A DNA stretch of 64,000 nucleotides from Arabidopsis thaliana. Taxonomy: Eukaryota; Streptophyta; Magnoliopsida; Brassicales; Brassicaceae. The stretch's first letter is position 1; the number at the start of each line of letters is the position of its first letter. This document shows positions 1 through 11,287 of the stretch, one piece after another. The position numbers and the translations under genes were made by a program. Where the stretch lies: contig NC_003075.7 in assembly GCF_000001735.4 (NCBI RefSeq), positions 12,215,001-12,279,000 on the forward strand, written 5' to 3'. The notes beneath the pieces were generated by a model, which was given only the letters and a program-made list of their open reading frames with translations, made no database searches and was not told where the DNA came from.

Positions 1-1357
1 CCTCCAAATATAAGCCACCAATCCCCCGTGACACGATCCTGTTCGCGATATTATAAGATGAATATCTAAGTGACTTAAAAGATGAGATCACCAGAGACTC
101 TGGAGGTAACTACCTGATGCAAGCTTAAGTCCATTTCTTTTTGTGTGCCATTATAAACAGAAATTGGTTGAAGAAGGACACCAAGTGGTATCCTCTTGCT
201 GACTTGCACGAATCCAGGACATCTTATGTCGTAGCAGCCTGTCTTATTATATCCATCTGCCTGTTTAAATCAATATTTAATTACCATATATATCTCACTA
301 AGACCATGCCAAGTTAGAAAAAAAAAAACATAAGCGTAAACTTTCAAGTGGTTACTCAAAACTTACAGTCCAGTAAGTGTATAAGTGAATGTGATCTTGG
401 TATAACAACGGATTCACCATCCATCCAACTGAAATGCTGGCGAGCTGTTCTATTTTAGGACCGCCTGCAATCGCCATGGTTGCAAGACTAACTTGATCAT
501 GTGACACTTGTGGATCCCAGAGGTTAATGTTTCCTGTTACTCCAGCAACGTTGTCATAGTCATAGTCGGCTGTTGCAAACTAAATATCCATAGAGAATGA
601 AGAAATTAAGAAAATGGAAACAGAGTAATTGTATTTTATACTGTGAATTAAGGATTCTTACATGATGTCCACTTAAATCAATGTTACTTCCCTGGCTAAG
701 GACATGTCTAGGGATATTGAAACCAATGGATTTCAAATGTTGCGAGTTTATAAGATCTTGGATTGTAGTCCTTTTAACAATTACTGTCCCATGTGGACAA
801 CTTATTCCCTTTAGCTGAAGCTGCATAGGACCAACTTTTTGTCCTTTGTTGTCGTATGTGATCGGCCATTTAGGTACACTTGTTGGCTTTAGCTGCATAT
901 ATACGCCAAGGAGTTCACAAAGTCATTCTCTAAAGAGCTTTAGTTTATGTATAAAGAATTTGATAAACCTCAAAACCTTAACAGAGTGGTTTCTTAGCAG
1001 ATGGTGATCAAAGGCTAGTTGCTTGTGAATGTCTATACAATCGAATATTTCAACTTGTTCAGTCTATTCAAAAAGGGAAAGTTGAAAAAAGGTTAATGTA
1101 TACTCATAAAAACTTATGTCATGTTTCTTAGTTAGCATGTATGAAGAAGGAAAGGCTAAGCCCACTTTGAAACTTTTGATAGCAGGTTTGTTGATAGCTT
1201 TGAGTTGCCTCTCCATTTCTTTCTTCTCTTCTTCCGATGGAATCCCCCGGCTTTCATGAGCTGCTTCAGAGACTAATACAAGAGAAATTGTTAACAGAAT
1301 TCGTAACACAAGGTTTTTATTGGAGGAATCCATTGTGTATAAAAAATGGTTATCCAA
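1..1357 (-). CDS. Neprosin (DUF239) family secreted protein, 3' part beyond window
   Basis: Minus-strand gene cut by the window start. Exons read by me: 1166-1357, 977-1063, 662-892, 367-579, 114-260 and 1-38 (incomplete). The first in-frame ATG is at 1357; a second at 1333 puts the hydrophobic signal peptide nearer the N-terminus and may be the real start. After the signal comes a neprosin pro-region (GIPSEEEKKEMERQL, then EIFDCIDIHKQLAFDHHLL) and the neprosin domain with ISVGWMV, HLYTYWT and DWWLIFGG. The family contains the secreted glutamic peptidase neprosin; most plant members have no tested function. The second catalytic region lies outside the window. It is a tandem paralogue of the gene at 2913-4687, but its fourth exon covers what is two exons there. 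Recalled as AT4G23370. Confidence 0.85.
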
Positions 1358-2912
1358 AAGTCAGAGGCTCTTATCTTTCTTATGTAAATGAACAAATGAA
1401 TCAAAAGAATCAGTTATAGTGAATGAACAACTTACAAGCAAAATGCTGAGAAGAACTCACAGACAAGTGGCTTATACTTTTTTCATGGAATCATATTAAT
1501 AAAGAGTGAATAAATTAATGAATAGTTAAAGGTTCCAGAAAATTAAAAGGAGAAGATCTGAGATTAAACTCTTCATATTAATACTGAGAAATAAACGTAT
1601 CTACCTCTCTGCTAAAGCAAACAGAAAAGTTCTAAAAGAAATCTATAAAGTAAACAATCATAATCTCTTAAACATAATTGATTGTATTTATCTGTATCAA
1701 TCTAAAATAAGAAAAAGGGAAGTGGAAATCAAAAGGCTTAAAGATCAGACCATCTAATTTCTGATTTTCATCTCAAAATAAAAAAGTTAATGCAAAAAGA
1801 TCATACTAGAATGTGCATCCTTAAGGTCATTCATAGAACATAGATTTAGACCAAATAAATTAACCCAACAACTTGTGTAGTTAAGACTTCTTAAGAACAT
1901 AGAGATGTAAATTCTTAAGTGCGAGTTATTAGCAAATTCTAAAACACTTTTCTCTTCTTGTATACTTGTGCTGACTTAGGTGTCTCAAAGAGAAGGATTT
2001 GATGAAACAAAAATTAATCGAAAGGAACTCAGACTCATATAAACTATGAAGAACAAGAATTTCAAATGTGGTTTACAAATAAGTTTACATTTTATAGAAA
2101 AATATGTAAACTCAGTCTAAACGAGATATAATTTGACAAAGAACGTAGCAATTCAATGACCTAAAATTGAAAAAGAAATCTAAAACTAATAAACACAAAA
2201 AGAAAACTTCTAGATCTTCAAGACGACACAAAAGTGCTATTTTGTGAAAAAAAAGAAAATTATATAGCCTAAGTCTTAGATATATGTAAGATCGATCCAA
2301 TCATGAAACTCTGCTCCAAGAAACTAAGGGAGAAACATACCGTCCTCTTTAGAAATCTCATGAATTAGTTAACTTGTGTCGTCTTCTTAAGACATAGAAG
2401 CGTTAACAACAAGGTAAAAGGAAACACGGAATCAGGCAATATCGATGTTTCCATAGCATCAATTGGTATCAGAGCCGCACAAATTCTTCATAGGCGTGGC
2501 TCTGACAGCAATCGACGTGATGGAAACGCAGCGACGGAACTATTGAGAAATCGTGCAATCCCTTATCTGCTTATATATAGCTCTAAATATAGTTCTAGAG
2601 GAGATTAATCAAAACCCTAACCCTGACAAATGCAGCCGCCTTTTTAACCAAAAAAAAAGCCCAACTTAAAATCAAATTAACAATTAGGAAGAAATCTATT
2701 AAAAAAAAAAAATTATAATCTGTTTACTAAAAAAAAAAAGTTTATGTTTGTATCTGATCATATATACTTGATCCTCACAAAAGAAAAAGTGAAAAAAAAA
2801 TAATTATCTAAAAATCAAGATAATTATAAGATTAAAAATCCATTTTATTGTTTAACTAAAACTAAGCAGAGGACATATACACTAAGTGTATAAAGTTCTT
2901 AAGACAAGTAAA
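1358..2912. other. Intergenic region between the two DUF239 genes; possible 5' leader
   Basis: No convincing long ORF. On the minus strand, a TATATATAAG-like box near 2570 and a donor-like GACG|GTATGT near 2341 could mark a non-coding leader exon of the gene at 1-1357. That candidate leader holds a short minus-strand ORF starting METSILPDSVFPF. A telo-box-like AAACCCTAACCC lies near 2612. The rest is AT-rich, with A-runs at about 2650-2800. Confidence 0.35.
2462..2476 (+). repeat. Copia-type primer-binding-site-like motif
   Basis: A TGGTATCAGAGCC stretch matches the classic primer binding site, complementary to the 3' end of initiator tRNA-Met, that follows the 5' LTR of many plant Copia elements. 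I could not delimit an LTR upstream or a gag ORF downstream. It may be a degraded remnant or chance. Confidence 0.35.
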
Positions 2913-4687
2913 CTAAAATATGCATCCTCCAGGTCCTCCAAATAAAATAGCTCTTGACCAAAATTCACCAACACCTAATATTTTTTGGACATTATAACAG
3001 TTTGGACTGCTTGCGAATGTCTTTAAAGCTGAAGCTAACGGACTCGAAACTTCTTTTGTTATATCAGTGATTATTTTTAAACCATTCACATAGGCTGCTT
3101 TCTTGAAACCCTCTTGTGGGAAATGTCCACTTCCCATGCTTGGGCTCTTCTCTTTCACTGAACTGTACACTTCTCCTCCCCAAAACACGGCACTCGCTCC
3201 ATCAGCTAAACCTTGACGTGTGAACAATGATTTTGGCCAGTATCCAATTGGCTCGTTATTTAGCACAAACCACCAATCTCTTGTAACATGATCCTGCTTA
3301 AATCAAAAGTTGTTAACATAATCTTGACTTTTCGATATTAGTTTGAAGAAAGCTAATGTTGTATATTTATATATATACCTGATATATGCTGACTTCTAGT
3401 TGATATTGTTGACCATCATAAATGGAAACTGGTTGGGCGAGCATTCCAATTGCATACTTGGTGCTCACGTGTACAAACCCAGGACGTAGTGTATTGTAGC
3501 AATGAGTCTTATTATTTCCATCCGCCTATTTAAATCAAAGATAGTAGCCATAATATGAATGCCACATTTAAGAGTCAAGACTTTAAGAAGTTTTGAAAAA
3601 CTTACAGTCCAGTAAGTGAACAAGTGACTTTGATTATTCTGATTTAGCCCTGGATACACCTAAAAACATATTTTGGAATGTTAGTTCCAAATTTTTGATT
3701 TAGAAAATAAGTAAAAATAGGGTCTAGCTTGACTTACAATCCATCCAGCAGAAATGCTTTGAAATCCTTTGTTGCCTGATACAGCCATAGCCGCAAGACT
3801 AAATTGATCAGGTGAGACGTTTGGATTCCATACGTTAATGTTTCCTTTTGCTCCATAGTGGTCATCTTTGTAACTAATTGTGGCAAACTAAAATCCGAAG
3901 AGAAAAAGAATAGATAATCAAAAAATATTATAAGCATTGTGGACAAGTTACAAGGCGATCTCAATTCAACTACGTGTAATAAGAAATGATTCTTACATGA
4001 TGACCAGTTAAATCAATTTTCTTGTCCTTTGCAGACACTTGTCCTGGATAGTTGAATCGTAAGGATTGCAAACGTTGAGCTCGTATAAGATCTTCAAGTA
4101 TAATTCTTTTGACAATGACTGTCCCAACTGGACAACTTATGTCATCTTGTCGAAATGGCAGAGAACTAGTTTTATGAGAAGCGTTGTTATCTTTGGTCCA
4201 TTTAGGTATAGTTGTGGGTTTCAACTGCATTTATATTTCAATCCATCCAAACATTAATAAGAATTTTATTTATAGATATTTTTTCGTGGTTTGTAGGATA
4301 AACCTTAATAGAATGGTTCTTGAGCAAAGGATGATCAAAAGCTAGCTGTTTTTGAATGTCGATGCAGTCAAATATATAACCATGTTCAGTCTGTCGAAAT
4401 CAAAAGCAAGAAAAAATTGGTGTGGTCTGAAAATAAATGTAACTTGATGATAGTTGTAATATTGTTACAATAGTCAACAATTTTTGTAATGTTTTATGAA
4501 AATTTAAGAAAAGAAAGGCTAAATTTACTTGGAAACTTTTGACTGCAGGTTTATTGAGATAGGTAAGTAGCTTCTTCATCTCTTCTTTCTCCTCTTTCGA
4601 AGGTATTGTTTTGTGACTCTCTCCAACTAAAATGAGAGCTATTGTTGATAAAGTTAGCAAGATAATTAGTTTATTGGAATACCTCAT
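2913..4687 (-). CDS. Neprosin (DUF239) family secreted protein, complete
   Basis: Seven minus-strand exons: 4529-4687, 4304-4390, 3997-4224, 3738-3887, 3606-3659, 3379-3525 and 2913-3293. The frame stays open through every join. The protein starts with a signal peptide (MRYSNKLIILLTLSTIALIL), then a pro-region (IPSKEEKEEMKKLL; YIFDCIDIQKQLAFDHPLL). The neprosin domain follows, with GHHVRI, ISAGWIV, HLFTYWT, DWWFVLNNEPIGYWP, FWGGEVYSS and a C-terminal GGPGGCIF. The GGEV glutamate matches one of the glutamates thought catalytic in neprosin; I cannot place the other with certainty, so activity is open. Probably secreted. Tandem paralogue of the gene to its left. Recalled as AT4G23380. Confidence 0.9.
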
Positions 4688-5791
4688 GATGAATCAAGGA
4701 TCTTAATCTATATTTTTCAAAAGAAAAAATGAAGCAGAACAACTATATTTATTGTGTCACATAAATCTGAGATCATTTATAACCACCAAAGAACCTATAC
4801 ACAGTAAATGACAAATGTATCTCCCTCTATCTCTATTGCCCATATGTAGATGCTAAAGTAAGATTTCTCTTTTTTTTAATGTACTTTTTTTTGTATAAAG
4901 TATATTCCATAAGAAAAAGGAAAAGCTTGTTTATGGATCAATTGACCCCAAAAAAAGTTTTTAGATCAAAGCCCAATATAAAAAAAAAACACAGTAGTGA
5001 CACAAAGGAACTTAAATAAACCATGAATTGATCTATAAACAGTAGAGATCGATAAGGCGAACATTTTCCATGTGAAGTGTCTTCTTTCATCTATAATATT
5101 TTTGACATCCAATAATTTCCTCTATAATATCATTCACATAATTGATAGAAACATTATGTTAGAATTGTCCACATCATTTGAGCTGTAATATATTCTGTTT
5201 TAACAAATTATATGGTAGTTGCTTAATCTTATGTCCATCTTCTTCTATGCATCGTTTTCGCGCCTAGTTGTCCAGTCCATTTCAACTACCTACCTCTAAT
5301 TCTTATCTTAAAACAACATTTTTTAATTTAAGTATTATGCTCAAAGACTAACTAGATAGAAAACCGTTATTAAACATTAAACGAATTAAAAGTCTTACAT
5401 GGAAAATGTAGGTTTATAAACCACGAGTTATGATTGACAATAAAAAAAATGCAAATCATCAATCAAAAGAGACTTGAGTGCGACTCTATATCAACCATTG
5501 CAATTAAAATTATCTATCACAAAAATTTTAGACAGATTAAGTTAATTTAGTCTAAATTCACTAATTTATTTTCTATAATTAGTAATTAACTATATTTATT
5601 TATTTACACATTTTCTGATAATTTAGAAATTTGCATGAATAACAAATATAAGATTTTGGAAATTAGTAGCAAATTTAATTAATAATTATTTTTGCCTAAA
5701 TGAACCAAACTATAAAACCTCCACATACACCAGTCATCAAATTTACAGAGACAACAAACTAAAGTTGGTGGTGATAGAGTGAGAGAGAAAC
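4688..5791. other. Divergent intergenic region upstream of PIP1;5
   Basis: AT-rich DNA between the divergent DUF239 and aquaporin genes. Apart from the TATA box listed separately I see no gene or long repeat. It must hold both promoters. Confidence 0.5.
5711..5717 (+). promoter_or_regulatory. TATA box of the aquaporin gene
   Basis: TATAAAA lies 75 nt before the ATG at 5792, a normal spacing for a plant gene with a short leader. Confidence 0.7.
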
Positions 5792-7155
5792 ATGGAAGGC
5801 AAAGAAGAAGACGTCAATGTTGGAGCCAACAAGTTCCCAGAGAGACAGCCGATCGGTACGGCGGCTCAGACGGAGAGCAAGGACTATAAGGAACCACCAC
5901 CGGCGCCGTTTTTCGAACCCGGCGAGCTCAAATCTTGGTCTTTCTACAGAGCAGGGATAGCTGAGTTCATAGCCACTTTCCTTTTCCTCTACGTCACCGT
6001 TTTGACAGTCATGGGTGTTAAGAGAGCTCCCAATATGTGTGCCTCTGTTGGAATCCAAGGCATCGCTTGGGCTTTTGGTGGCATGATCTTTGCTCTTGTT
6101 TACTGTACTGCTGGAATCTCAGGTTCAGGATCTGTTCTTGCTCTGAATTTTGTTTAAAGTTTTCGAATTTAGGTTGAAGGAATCTGGAATTAGGGTTACT
6201 TGGTTGTGAGAAACTTGGATATAATGAAGAAAGTTTGATACTTAAAAGTAATTTCACATTTAAAGATTGAAACTTTGAGTAATTTTCTTCTTAAAGTTTG
6301 AAACTTTGGTTAGTTTGCCCCACTTTGTTTCTTCTGTGTGAAGATCATAATCTGATTTTGACTTGTGTGTGGCGAATTGGTTTGGTAATGAGCAGGAGGA
6401 CATATTAATCCGGCGGTGACTTTTGGTTTGTTCTTGGCGAGGAAGCTATCTTTAACCAGAGCTCTGTTCTACATAGTAATGCAGTGCCTTGGAGCTATAT
6501 GTGGTGCTGGTGTGGTTAAAGGGTTTCAACCAGGGCTGTACCAGACGAATGGCGGTGGAGCTAATGTGGTGGCTCATGGTTACACAAAGGGTTCAGGTCT
6601 TGGTGCAGAGATTGTTGGAACTTTTGTTCTGGTTTACACTGTTTTCTCAGCTACTGATGCTAAGAGAAGTGCCAGAGACTCTCATGTCCCTGTATGTTGC
6701 TAATTCTCTAGTATCCTTGAGTTGTGTTGAGTTCATATTCTTCACATAGAGCTCATGTGTTTTTTGGTTATCGAACATTTTGCAGATCTTGGCTCCGCTT
6801 CCAATTGGGTTTGCTGTCTTCTTGGTGCACTTGGCTACCATCCCAATTACTGGAACTGGCATTAACCCGGCCAGGAGTCTCGGAGCTGCCATCATCTACA
6901 ACAAGGATCATGCTTGGGATGACCATGTAAGTTTTCCTCTTTAATTACATCAACGGTTGTGCTAAGTATGATAAGTTATGAATTGCATCTAAATAGCAAC
7001 TCAGAATTTTTGATAATTCTGCTCTTATCTGTTGTCTCTTTTGTTTTATGTGTCTGCAGTGGATCTTCTGGGTCGGTCCATTCATTGGTGCTGCGCTTGC
7101 TGCTCTGTACCATCAGATAGTCATCAGAGCTATTCCTTTCAAGTCCAAGACATAA
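5792..7155 (+). CDS. PIP1;5: Plasma membrane intrinsic protein, PIP1-type aquaporin
   Basis: Four exons (5792-6122, 6396-6691, 6786-6926, 7060-7155) give 287 aa, the usual PIP1 length. The N-terminus [20 protein letters not shown] is the long hydrophilic PIP1 form. Six membrane spans frame two pore half-helices with both NPA boxes: [10 protein letters not shown] (split by intron 1) and GTGINPARS. The loop-A cysteine (PNMCASVG) that links PIP dimers is present, and the C-terminus is short (AIPFKSKT), as in PIP1s. It forms a water and small-solute channel in the plasma membrane; PIP1s commonly need PIP2 partners to reach the surface. The choice of PIP1;5 within the PIP1 group is recall (AT4G23400). 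Confidence 0.95.
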
Positions 7156-7688
7156 AGTTTCCTACATATTCTCTGATCATCATCAAGCTAAGAATATATC
7201 AATCTTTAATTCTATATGCTTTCTTCTTGTTTCCTATGTCATGTGTGATGATCTCTATATGTACCACTAGAGCTTTGATCTTGTAACAGTGTAAATGTGT
7301 AATCTATTATGTATCAATGGCATTGTATCTTGTAACATTAATTATGTCAATGGAAGAATACATTGTGTACATGTGTAAGCTCAGAATCTTGTTTGAATAT
7401 CACAGAGACATAACTGAACTGGACATAGGTATGCTAAGTTGCTAACATTGTCAATAAGTGTTTCCAATACCAAACATTAGCAACATAATTGTAAAATGTG
7501 TAGAATTTGATAGAACAACATCTAAGCCGAACTGAACTGGTCTAACACCATCATCGCAAGTATTTCTTCATCTTCTTTCTTCTATAAGAGTCTTTCATTT
7601 TCCACTTTTTATAACATGCTTATAACTGAATTTTCAACTTTTGAATCACAGTTTCAGTTATAGATATTCTTGGATGATGTTCAGTTCG

Positions 7689-7716
7689 GGGTTTTGGTTT
7701 TGGTTTTGGTTTTGGT
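7689..7716 (+). repeat. (GGTTTT)n microsatellite
   Basis: Four to five tandem GGTTTT units. On the minus strand this encodes a Lys-Pro run in an ORF with no other sign of being a gene. Confidence 0.8.
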
Positions 7717-7849
7717 TGATAGTCATGAAAATGCATGTTCTGTTCCACATGGTAGGGTTCCAGTAAAATAATAAAAGAACCAGATTTAGTAACATCTTTC
7801 ACATGAATGATAACATATTTCACATGTTTGATGCAGCAACTTGTAATAT

Positions 7850-7914
7850 GGATGATAGTCATGAAAGAATCTAATGGGCCAAGAAATGTGAAAGAGTCTA
7901 CATGACTATCATCC
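7850..7914. repeat. 14-bp perfect inverted repeat
   Basis: GGATGATAGTCATG at 7850-7863 is the exact reverse complement of 7901-7914, with a 37-nt loop. ATGGGCCAAGAAA also occurs as a direct repeat at 7874-7886 and 7938-7950, which points to local duplication and fold-back. Confidence 0.7.
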
Positions 7915-9093
7915 AAAAAAGAGTTGTAGCAATATGGATGGGCCAAGAAAGTGCAAGACTTCAGCTTGAGCTTGACTTTAAGAGAATAAGTAATTTGCAT
8001 TTGCCCTTTGGTCATGTAGTACTCGGGTTGTTTACATTTATCAAACAAATATCAGAGTTGTTTATTGTTATTTGGGAAAATCTTTAAACTTTCTACATAA
8101 TCTTTGAGACTAGTGGGAATTAAGAGTGGTGATGTAGTGGATCAAGATTAAAAAAAGTTGATTGTTTAAAACATCGAGTATCTTGCAATACAAAACAAAA
8201 CCCTTAAACCAATCAATACGAAAAAGATGAAGATGTCAACTTTCCTTTTCAAAAATATGCAAGTTTGAATCCGGATGGTAACATACTGATGTTACTAGTT
8301 ACACAAATATCTAGGCTAGATGTCCTAATCATCTTCAAAATATTTTGTTGATGTTTTATCTTAAATAATCAAAGTTTTTCAATTATTGTGGGTGTTGTAT
8401 ATATTTAACATAATCTTAATCCATAAACAAAAAGTAATATAAAGGTGTTGCGGGAAAAGGTTACTTAATGGTTAAGAAGTTTGGCTTATGATCATCCCAC
8501 TTTGTGAAGTATGGCATGAACTTTCTTTTTACCGATATTAGAGCCAAATGAAAGCGGTTTCTTAATCGCCAAGTTCCAACCAAAAAACAAAAAGCCCACA
8601 TTTACGAAAAATACTCTTAAACCAACATTTTGAATTCATATGATACAAAGCTTCAAATATCCAAATCGAGGAAATTATTTTTTAAAAAAAACAATACATA
8701 ACTTTTAAATATAAATTGCGAAAAAAGGTAAAGCCACTCATCAAAATTCAAAAGTGATGAGATTAAAGCAAGTGAAGACGCATACATTATCACATTAAAA
8801 GTAGCAAACACACCAAGAAATTAGATAAAAAGATAACAAAATAATTCCATCCACTTTCTTTTTCTTTTGTTTTGTCAAGATTTTGTTTTTTGTATTTCAG
8901 TCATACGTGTGAATGTATATCAACAACATTGTTTTTAATGTATAAAAATCTCAACTACTATAAAGTAGCTGAATGATATGTGATTAAGATATATATCGAG
9001 AGAGACAAGCCAGCAAGAATTTTCAGCACACATACACACACAAAAGATTCAAAGAATCATCTAGTAACAAATAAAAAAGGAGAGAGAAGGAAA

Positions 9094-10206
9094 ATGAACA
9101 GAATGAGCAATACAGTGATAGGATTCTTGAATATCCTAACACTAATTTCCTCCATAGTTCTATTAGGATCAGCTCTATGGATGGGTAGGAGCAAAACGAC
9201 ATGCGAGCATTTTCTTCAGAAGCCACTTTTGATCTTAGGCCTAGCTATCTTGATCTTGTCAGTAGCTGGTCTAGTCGGTGCATGTTGTGACGTGGCTTGG
9301 GTCTTGTGGGTGTACCTCTTCTTCATGGTCTTCATCATAGTCGCACTCATGGGTTTGACCTTGTTTGGATTCATAGTGACTAGCCATAGTGGTGGTGTGG
9401 TTGTCGATGGTAGGGTTTATAAAGAGTTTAAGCTTGAAGCATATCACCCTTGGCTTAAGACAAGGGTGGTAGATACTAATTATTGGGTTACTATAAAGAC
9501 TTGTCTCTTGGGCTCAGTCACTTGTTCCAAGCTCGCTCTTTGGACTCCTCTTGATTATCTCCAAAAAGACTTATCTCCTCTTCAGGTACTCGTTATAATC
9601 ATTCCAATTTTTTTCATAATCAGTAAAATTAGTAAACTAGCTAGTCATTTAGAGATTTGTAACATAAAAATAAGCTAGTGCTAAACATTACATGCTAATA
9701 ATAATTCGAGTAATTGAAATATTCTGATATTTGGAAACAGTCTGGATGCTGCAAACCACCGACGTCGTGCGTTTACAACACGGACACGGTGATACAACAA
9801 GACCCTGATTGTTACCGGTGGAACAACGCAGCGACGGTGCTCTGCTATGATTGTGACACGTGTAGAGCTGGCGTTTTAGAGACTGTACGTCGCGATTGGC
9901 ACAAACTCTCTCTAGTGAACGTCATTGTTGTTATTTTCCTCATAGCTGTTTACTGTGTTGGCTGTTGCGCGTTTAAAAACGCCAAACGCCCTCAACATTA
10001 CGGCTTCCCTTATGGACGTTACGGCATGTCCAAATCCAGACCTGGATGGGAACAGTCCTGGTGAGATTAACTGCTTAGAGAATTACAATATTTTTTTTCA
10101 TTGAATATACGTTTATAGGTTTGTTCTCTTTTCTAATGCAACAATTATTTTTATTATTTTCGCGGCATGTAGGTCAAGGTGGTGGCATGGGAGAGATCGG
10201 TATTAG
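9094..10206 (+). CDS. TET5: Plant tetraspanin
   Basis: Exons 9094-9585, 9741-10060 and 10173-10206 give 281 aa. The start MNRMSNTVIGFLN is the second ATG region after an AG-rich leader and begins directly at the first membrane span. Four hydrophobic spans are visible, near residues 7-29, 43-65, 72-95 and 230-252. The large extracellular loop carries the plant GCCK motif (SGCCKPPTSC) and further paired cysteines (CYDCDTC). The third exon codes only the last residues (SRWWHGRDRY) and is easily missed, because reading on from exon 2 meets a stop at once. Tetraspanins organise plasma-membrane microdomains; the plant family acts in cell-cell communication and development. Assignment to TET5 (AT4G23410) is recall. 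Confidence 0.93.
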
Positions 10207-10535
10207 TGAAAAATATTTATGTTAATGTTTTCGAATATCACGGTTCAACTTTTTGGTTTCCAATATATAATTATTGATTTTGAACAGAACATAAATTTTT
10301 TATAATGAAATTTCTAATTCGAGAAAAAAAAATTTAGTCACTTCCGATCCACAAAATCTGAGTTAAGAAATTGAAAAAAAAGAGCTAAATGTTTTATGTT
10401 TATGGAACATTATTTTAAATGTTATTTTAGGTAGTCAAATGGGTTATCTTTGGGCCAGACATTAGTCATTGAGGAGGCCCACAAAGGTATAGAACTAGAG
10501 TAACGAAGCCTTGCCTTGAAGGCAATAATCGCTTC
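10207..10535. other. Short intergenic region upstream of the U1 gene
   Basis: Tetraspanin 3' UTR and U1 distal upstream DNA. Nothing else recognised. Confidence 0.5.
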
Positions 10536-10545
10536 TCCCACATCG
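10536..10545 (+). promoter_or_regulatory. Plant snRNA upstream sequence element (USE)
   Basis: TCCCACATCG matches the plant snRNA-gene USE (consensus RTCCCACATCG) apart from the leading base. It sits 34 nt upstream of the TATA box. That spacing is typical of plant snRNA genes read by RNA polymerase II; polymerase III genes have about one helical turn less. Confidence 0.9.
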
Positions 10546-10579
10546 GAAGTTTGAGGATGGATACTCGTCTGTGACATAG

Positions 10580-10587
10580 TATAAATA
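10580..10587 (+). promoter_or_regulatory. TATA box of the U1 snRNA gene
   Basis: TATAAATA, 24 nt before the inferred U1 5' end and 34 nt after the USE. Confidence 0.85.
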
Positions 10588-10611
10588 AAGAACATGGTCG
10601 AAGCTTGCAAA

Positions 10612-10777
10612 TTACTTACCTGGACGGGGTCAACTCGTGATCAAGAAGACGAGTGGCCTAGGCTAGTGAATTCCATTGCACATAACGGAAGGGTGCTTAG
10701 CTTAAGGTCTTCCCTTGTGGAAGAGCCTGCGTCATTATTTGTGGCAGAGGGGGTTTGCGTTCGCGCAGCCCCTACCA
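10612..10777 (+). ncRNA. U1: U1 spliceosomal snRNA
   Basis: The 5' end reads TTACTTACCTGGACGGGG, containing the ACTTACCTG that pairs with 5' splice sites. Stem-loop I is intact: ACTCGT and ACGAGT pair around the conserved GATCAAGAAG loop region bound by U1-70K. Then come GGCCTAGGCTAGTG, the stem-loop II/III region and an Sm-type site (ATTATTTGTGG near 10734). The final stem is GGGGGTTTGCGTTCGCGCAG followed by CCCCTACC. The first base differs from the usual A of plant U1 (ATACTTACC). With USE, TATA and 3' box at the right distances, it looks functional. It defines 5' splice sites as part of U1 snRNP in the nucleus. Confidence 0.93.
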
Positions 10778-10792
10778 TTCCCAGTAGTTCAA
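10776..10792 (+). terminator. U1 3'-end formation box
   Basis: CATTCCCAGTAGTTCAA fits the plant snRNA 3' box CA(N3-10)AGTNNAA, placed right after the last stem of the RNA. Confidence 0.85.
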
Positions 10793-10799
10793 TCTTTTG

Positions 10800-10940
10800 T
10801 TCATGAATACCCATGGCCTAGGCTAGTGGCTTCCTGCACTTGAGGTGCGCTAAGCCTAAGGTTTCCCCAAATGGCCAAGTGGGAGATCCTGCGTCATTAT
10901 TTGTTGCCTTGGGGGGCTGCGTTCGCGCGGCCCATTCCAT
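10800..10940 (+). pseudogene. 5'-truncated tandem U1 snRNA copy
   Basis: The segment from 10801 aligns to U1 from the middle of stem-loop I onward at an offset of about 160-162 bp. Shared blocks are TGGCCTAGGCTAGTG, CTGCGTCATTATTTGTTG (Sm region) and GGGGGGCTGCGTTCGCGCGG (last stem). It lacks the 5' splice-site pairing sequence and the 5' half of stem I, and has no USE or TATA of its own. It cannot be a normal U1. It begins just after the 3' box of the intact gene, so it arose by partial tandem duplication. Confidence 0.85.
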
Positions 10941-10954
10941 CCGCAATAGTTCAA
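10938..10954 (+). terminator. 3' box of the truncated U1 copy
   Basis: CATCCGCAATAGTTCAA again fits CA(N3-10)AGTNNAA, so the duplicated unit included the 3'-end signal. Confidence 0.7.
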
Positions 10955-11287
10955 TCTTTTTAGCTCTCTGGTAACTGTTATAACATCTGAGGTCTTTCTT
11001 TAATTGTTCACGTTTTTGGTGGAGCTATTTTATTGAAGGTTGTTAATTTGACTTTGGAGATGCAATCTTCTAATCAAATCTCCACGTGAGAAGCGAGGAT
11101 TCTCTCCTCGTCATTATTTATCCTTCCCAATTAGAGTAATCACACTTTTCTGTCACATATGAATTATTAAAATCAGAACTTAAGCGAAATCCTTCGACCA
11201 CTAAAGAAGAAAATCCCTAACAAATCTCAGAGTTTGTGTTAATTTCTTCTTTCCTTACATCTTTTCCAGAAGAAAAAAAGCTGAAAG

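Larger units (their letters stand above)
7156..9093. other. Intergenic region, PIP1;5 3' end and TET5 promoter
   Basis: It holds the aquaporin 3' UTR, a GGTTTT repeat, a small duplicated or inverted segment at 7838-7950 and a TATAAAG near 8960 that could serve TET5. The ORFs here look accidental. Confidence 0.5.

Noticed and set aside
2611-2625. Interstitial telomere repeat (AAACCCTAACCC)
   Set aside because: Fewer than two full units; a promoter telo-box or chance is more likely than a chromosome-fusion scar.
7620-8048. 142-aa minus-strand ORF with a Lys-Pro repeat
   Set aside because: The repeat is just the (GGTTTT)n microsatellite; the rest has no motif and covers fold-back repeats.
8440-8520. 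tRNA-like stretch with GGTTAAG
   Set aside because: No acceptor stem, no T-loop consensus and no cloverleaf could be drawn.
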